From the NCBI GenBank assembly GCA_030634605.1, contig DAOWAK010000048.1, positions 1-7,716 of the forward strand: 7,716 nucleotides of DNA, written 5' to 3'. The position numbers were made by a program, and so were the translations under genes. Numbering within the stretch: the first letter of the stretch is position 1; the number at the start of each line of letters is the position of its first letter. Source of the DNA: Sedimentisphaerales bacterium. GTDB lineage: Bacteria; Planctomycetota; Phycisphaerae; Sedimentisphaerales; SM23-30. The notes under the pieces were generated by a model. That model was not told the origin of the DNA, searched no databases, and was given only the letters and a program-made list of their open reading frames with translations. Shown one piece after another: positions 6,130 to 7,716 of this stretch.

Positions 6130-6365
6130 GAATCAGCGTAAGCAACAAAGCTCAACCGCATAAAACAGCTTTTTAAGCCAATCTCACGCAGCATCAACTA
6201 CTCCTTTGCTTGGTGTAGAGTTCTCTCTCTCCGGAAAACCCTTAGTTCTAAAAAATCCGGGAAACCATGACGTACTTTTCAGGGTTAACCTTATGGACGA
6301 AAAAGCTCGTCAATTTCAGATTTTATTAGAACTAACTACCAATAGCTTTGTCCTCACGCTGATTC
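6130..6365. repeat. Imperfect inverted repeat A enclosing repeat B
   Basis: The arms 6130-6152 and 6344-6365 pair over 10 perfect bases (GAATCAGCGT with ACGCTGATTC), then 2, 1 and 7 further pairs interrupted by two mismatches and one bulge. Inside it, TTAGTTCTAA (6242-6251) and TTAGAACTAA (6326-6335) form a second perfect 10-bp stem that extends by three more pairs after one mismatch. Confidence 0.7.
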
Positions 6366-6375
6366 TATTTTATAG

Positions 6376-6518
6376 CCGCACCACAAATCCTTCTGCTGCC
6401 CATACAAAACTCTAAACCACAGATAATCTTCCCATTCAGGCTTCCCTCTCGGCAGCAGGCGTCAATTAATATCGTCCAACTCTCTCTCAATCAGCCCCTA
6501 TTAAGGTTTGTGGTGCGG
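6376..6518. repeat. Inverted repeat C (16 bp, one bulge) with nested stem D
   Basis: CCGCACCACAAA (6376-6387) pairs perfectly with TTTGTGGTGCGG (6507-6518). After a bulged T6388, CCTT pairs with AAGG. The next base on the left starts a second perfect stem, CTGCTGCC (6393-6400) with GGCAGCAG (6451-6458). No target-site duplication flanks the element. Confidence 0.75.
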
Positions 6519-6529
6519 AATGAATTCTA

Positions 6530-6657
6530 GGCATGTATGCCGGTCAAACAAGAGCTTCTGGCGAAATACCTTAAAAGCTATAAATCAGCCTTTACACCGG
6601 CGAATAAGCATTTTACCAGAGTAAAGAAGTCTAAGGCCTCTTTCCGTCATACATGTC
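6530..6657. repeat. Inverted repeat E with nested stem F and a hairpin
   Basis: The arms 6530-6539 and 6648-6657 form ten pairs (CATGTATG core, one G-T). CCGGT (6540-6544) then pairs with ACCGG (6596-6600), and the right-hand strand holds the hairpin TTTAC-CAGA-GTAAA at 6612-6625. Each arm alone is short enough that chance is possible; the arrangement resembles C/D. Confidence 0.45.
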
Positions 6658-6700
6658 AGGTTACGCCTTTTAACTTTCACTGCTCTTCAACTATTAAATT

Positions 6701-6768
6701 ATTACTCCGTTTTTCATCAAAAGCAAATCGGTCCACATTTTTTTTATCTTATTATGCAAACGGGTAAT
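6701..6768. repeat. Inverted repeat H (11 bp, one bulge)
   Basis: ATTACTCCGTTT (6701-6712) pairs with AAACGGGTAAT (6758-6768) over 11 base pairs with one bulged T. The 45-base loop includes a run of eight T. Confidence 0.5.
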
Positions 6769-6793
6769 CACACCAGCTAAAAAGATGGTTGAA

Positions 6794-6831
6794 AAAGCAG
6801 ATTCCCCCCTCAGGGAAACTATGACTGCTTT
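6794..6831 (-). terminator. Terminator-like hairpin downstream of mscS
   Basis: On the minus strand, AAAGCAG (6831-6825) pairs with CTGCTTT (6800-6794), with an inner TTCCC/GGGAA stem (6802-6806 and 6813-6817), and the 3' side runs into a stretch of five T (6796-6792) that overlaps the stem base. It lies 46 bases after the mscS stop. GGGAA can alternatively pair with TTCCC at 6836-6840. Confidence 0.5.
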
Positions 6832-6877
6832 AAGGTTCCCTTTAGGTTGTCTATGGACTGTTAATACGCTTTAGTTT

Positions 6878-7681
6878 CTATTCGCCTTTGTGTTCGTAAA
6901 TATGCAGGTCTCGTTGCGGGAAGGGAATGCTGATGCCTTCGGAATCGAGTTGTTTTTTGACAGCTTCAGCCAAGCCGAAATAAATGTCCCCGTAATCTTC
7001 GGATTTGGCCCAGACCCGGACGACAAAGTTGACGCTGCTTTCGGCGAGTTCCTTAACGGCGATCATGGATGGTGGGTCTTTCAGGATTTGGTCGTTCCGA
7101 TCGATTACGCTTTGGAGGGCAGAGCGGGTTTTGTCCAGATCGGCGCTATAGCTGACACCGACGATAAGCTGGAACCGTCGGGTTTTTTTGGCGGTGTAAT
7201 TGATAATATTGTCATCGGTAAGTTTGGAGTTGGGGATGATAACTTTTTTGTTGTCCGGAGTGGCCAGCGACGTAGTGAAAATGCGGATTTCCTCGACGGT
7301 CCCGGCGGTCCCGGCGGCCTCAATGTAATCGCCTTCTTTGAATGGGCGGAAGATGATTAAGAGGAAGCCGGACGCGAAGTTGGACAGGGAACCCTGCAGG
7401 GCCAGGCCGATAGCCAATCCAACCGCACCCAGGACGGCGACAAAAGAAACGGTTTGTATTCCAAGTTCGGAGATAGCGGCGATGATCACAAAGGTCATTA
7501 AGGCAATATAGGCCAAGGAGCTGACAAAGGATACGATAACACCCTCGATATTTCGCTTACGCAGGATTTTGGTGAGGATTTTCTTGACGATTCGGGAAAT
7601 CCAATACCCGACAATCAGAATGATAAGAGCGGCTATAATCTTGAGACCTATTGCGGTCGCCCATTCCATGATTTTTTCCAT
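6878..7681 (-). CDS. mscS: Small-conductance mechanosensitive channel (MscS)
   Basis: Inner-membrane heptameric channel that opens under membrane tension and releases solutes on hypo-osmotic shock. From the ATG at 7681 the protein has 267 residues, close to the 286 of E. coli MscS. TM1 is at about 13-30 (LKIIAALIILIVGYWI), TM2 at about 50-70, and the pore-lining TM3 at about 79-103 carries GAVGLAIGLALQGSLSN, with the conserved alternation of small residues. After it come the beta domain (FRPFKEGDYIE, GTVEEI, VIIPNSKL, NIINYT) and the alpha/beta domain (FVVRVWAKSEDYGDIYFGL). It ends with GISIPFPQRDLHIYEHKGE, matching the family's FPYPQ region. An in-frame ATG at 7714 would add 11 residues unlike an N-terminal helix; the frame is open to the window edge, so a longer start outside is not excluded. 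No Shine-Dalgarno site is clear at 7681. Confidence 0.93.
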   Translation of the reverse strand: MEKIMEWATAIGLKIIAALIILIVGYWISRIVKKILTKILRKRNIEGVIVSFVSSLAYIALMTFVIIAAISELGIQTVSFVAVLGAVGLAIGLALQGSLSNFASGFLLIIFRPFKEGDYIEAAGTAGTVEEIRIFTTSLATPDNKKVIIPNSKLTDDNIINYTAKKTRRFQLIVGVSYSADLDKTRSALQSVIDRNDQILKDPPSMIAVKELAESSVNFVVRVWAKSEDYGDIYFGLAEAVKKQLDSEGISIPFPQRDLHIYEHKGE

Positions 7682-7716
7682 ATCGCAAGGATTCCCAAGT
7701 AGATGAACTGGCATAA

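Larger units (their letters stand above)
6130..6768. ncRNA. Candidate large structured RNA (unassigned strand) in a gene-free region
   Basis: The stretch 6046-6877 has no convincing gene. Within it, long-range complementary arms nest or follow one another without crossing: A 6130-6152/6344-6365, B 6242-6255/6322-6335 inside A, C 6376-6392/6503-6518, D 6393-6400/6451-6458 inside C, E 6530-6539/6648-6657, F 6540-6544/6596-6600 inside E, a TTTAC-CAGA-GTAAA hairpin at 6612-6625, and H 6701-6712/6758-6768. A and C are far beyond chance for this length; the others are individually weaker. The strand is open: one A-C mismatch in helix A becomes a G-U pair on the minus strand, while a G-T in helix E favours the plus strand. 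Unpaired parts are purine-rich (GAGAGAGAG) on the minus strand. It matches none of RNase P RNA, tmRNA, 6S or SRP RNA that I can recall. A decayed mobile element is the main alternative. Confidence 0.35.

Noticed and set aside
6206..6415. Plus-strand open frame of 69 codons in the gene-free region
   Set aside because: It starts at TTG without a ribosome site, resembles no known protein and runs through helices B and C.
6400..6460. GAGAGGGAAGCCTG on the minus strand resembles the RNase P RNA GAGGAAAGTCC box
   Set aside because: The obligatory ACAGA-N-GGCTTA partner of helix P4 is absent from the region.
6450..6500. GGGGCTGATT on the minus strand resembles the 5' end of tmRNA
   Set aside because: No matching acceptor strand, T-arm (GTTCRAN) or tag frame follows at the expected distance.
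6376..6518. Repeat C as a miniature transposon (MITE) or an integron attC site
   Set aside because: The flanks (TATAG and AATGA) are not a target-site duplication, and the attC core motifs (RYYYAAC, GTTRRRY) are missing.
6537..6767. Plus-strand open frame of 76 codons in the gene-free region
   Set aside because: No ribosome site or recognisable motif; composition looks non-coding and it overlaps repeats E and H.

Overview
The window looks like a piece of a bacterial chromosome, probably a metagenome-assembled or environmental lineage. The housekeeping genes have moderate GC. Several features fit Planctomycetota (Phycisphaerae-like) better than a classical proteobacterium: a UvrC ending right after its nuclease domain, few strong Shine-Dalgarno sites, and multi-repeat SANT/Myb-like proteins. 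This placement is an inference held with low confidence. No rRNA, tRNA, CRISPR array, transposase or phage gene is visible.

Layout from left to right. At 1-901 (+) is the C-terminal part of CysN, the GTPase subunit of sulfate adenylyltransferase, closed by a strong rho-independent terminator at 926-965. On the minus strand follow four genes in one direction, read from right to left: purE (3797-4315), two tandem paralogues encoding proteins with five SANT/Myb-like helix-turn-helix repeats each (2970-3746 and 2065-2841), and mtnA (989-2041). The SANT pair is AT-richer than its flanking enzymes and looks inserted between them. Divergent from purE, on the plus strand, is uvrC (4406-5740). It has a near-consensus promoter whose predicted start coincides with the start codon, implying a leaderless mRNA, and an 8-bp-arm inverted repeat over its -35 element. 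A small unrecognised gene (5776-6045, -) with its own promoter and ribosome binding site converges on uvrC. At the right edge is an MscS mechanosensitive channel gene (6878-7681, -), possibly continuing past the window.

Between the small gene and mscS lie about 830 bases with no convincing coding sequence. They are not featureless: at least six long-range inverted repeats lie there (helices A-F and H below), nested or side by side and never crossing, including a 16-bp stem with one bulge and a roughly 20-bp imperfect stem. This is the pattern of a large structured RNA and is one of the two most interesting items. The other is the SANT-repeat pair, where the scaffold of repeats 3-5 is nearly identical between paralogues while the predicted DNA-recognition helices have diverged.

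The enzymes link to sulfur assimilation (CysN), methionine salvage (MtnA), purine synthesis (PurE), nucleotide excision repair (UvrC) and osmotic safety (MscS). They do not form one pathway, so the gene order mainly reflects chromosomal neighbourhood.
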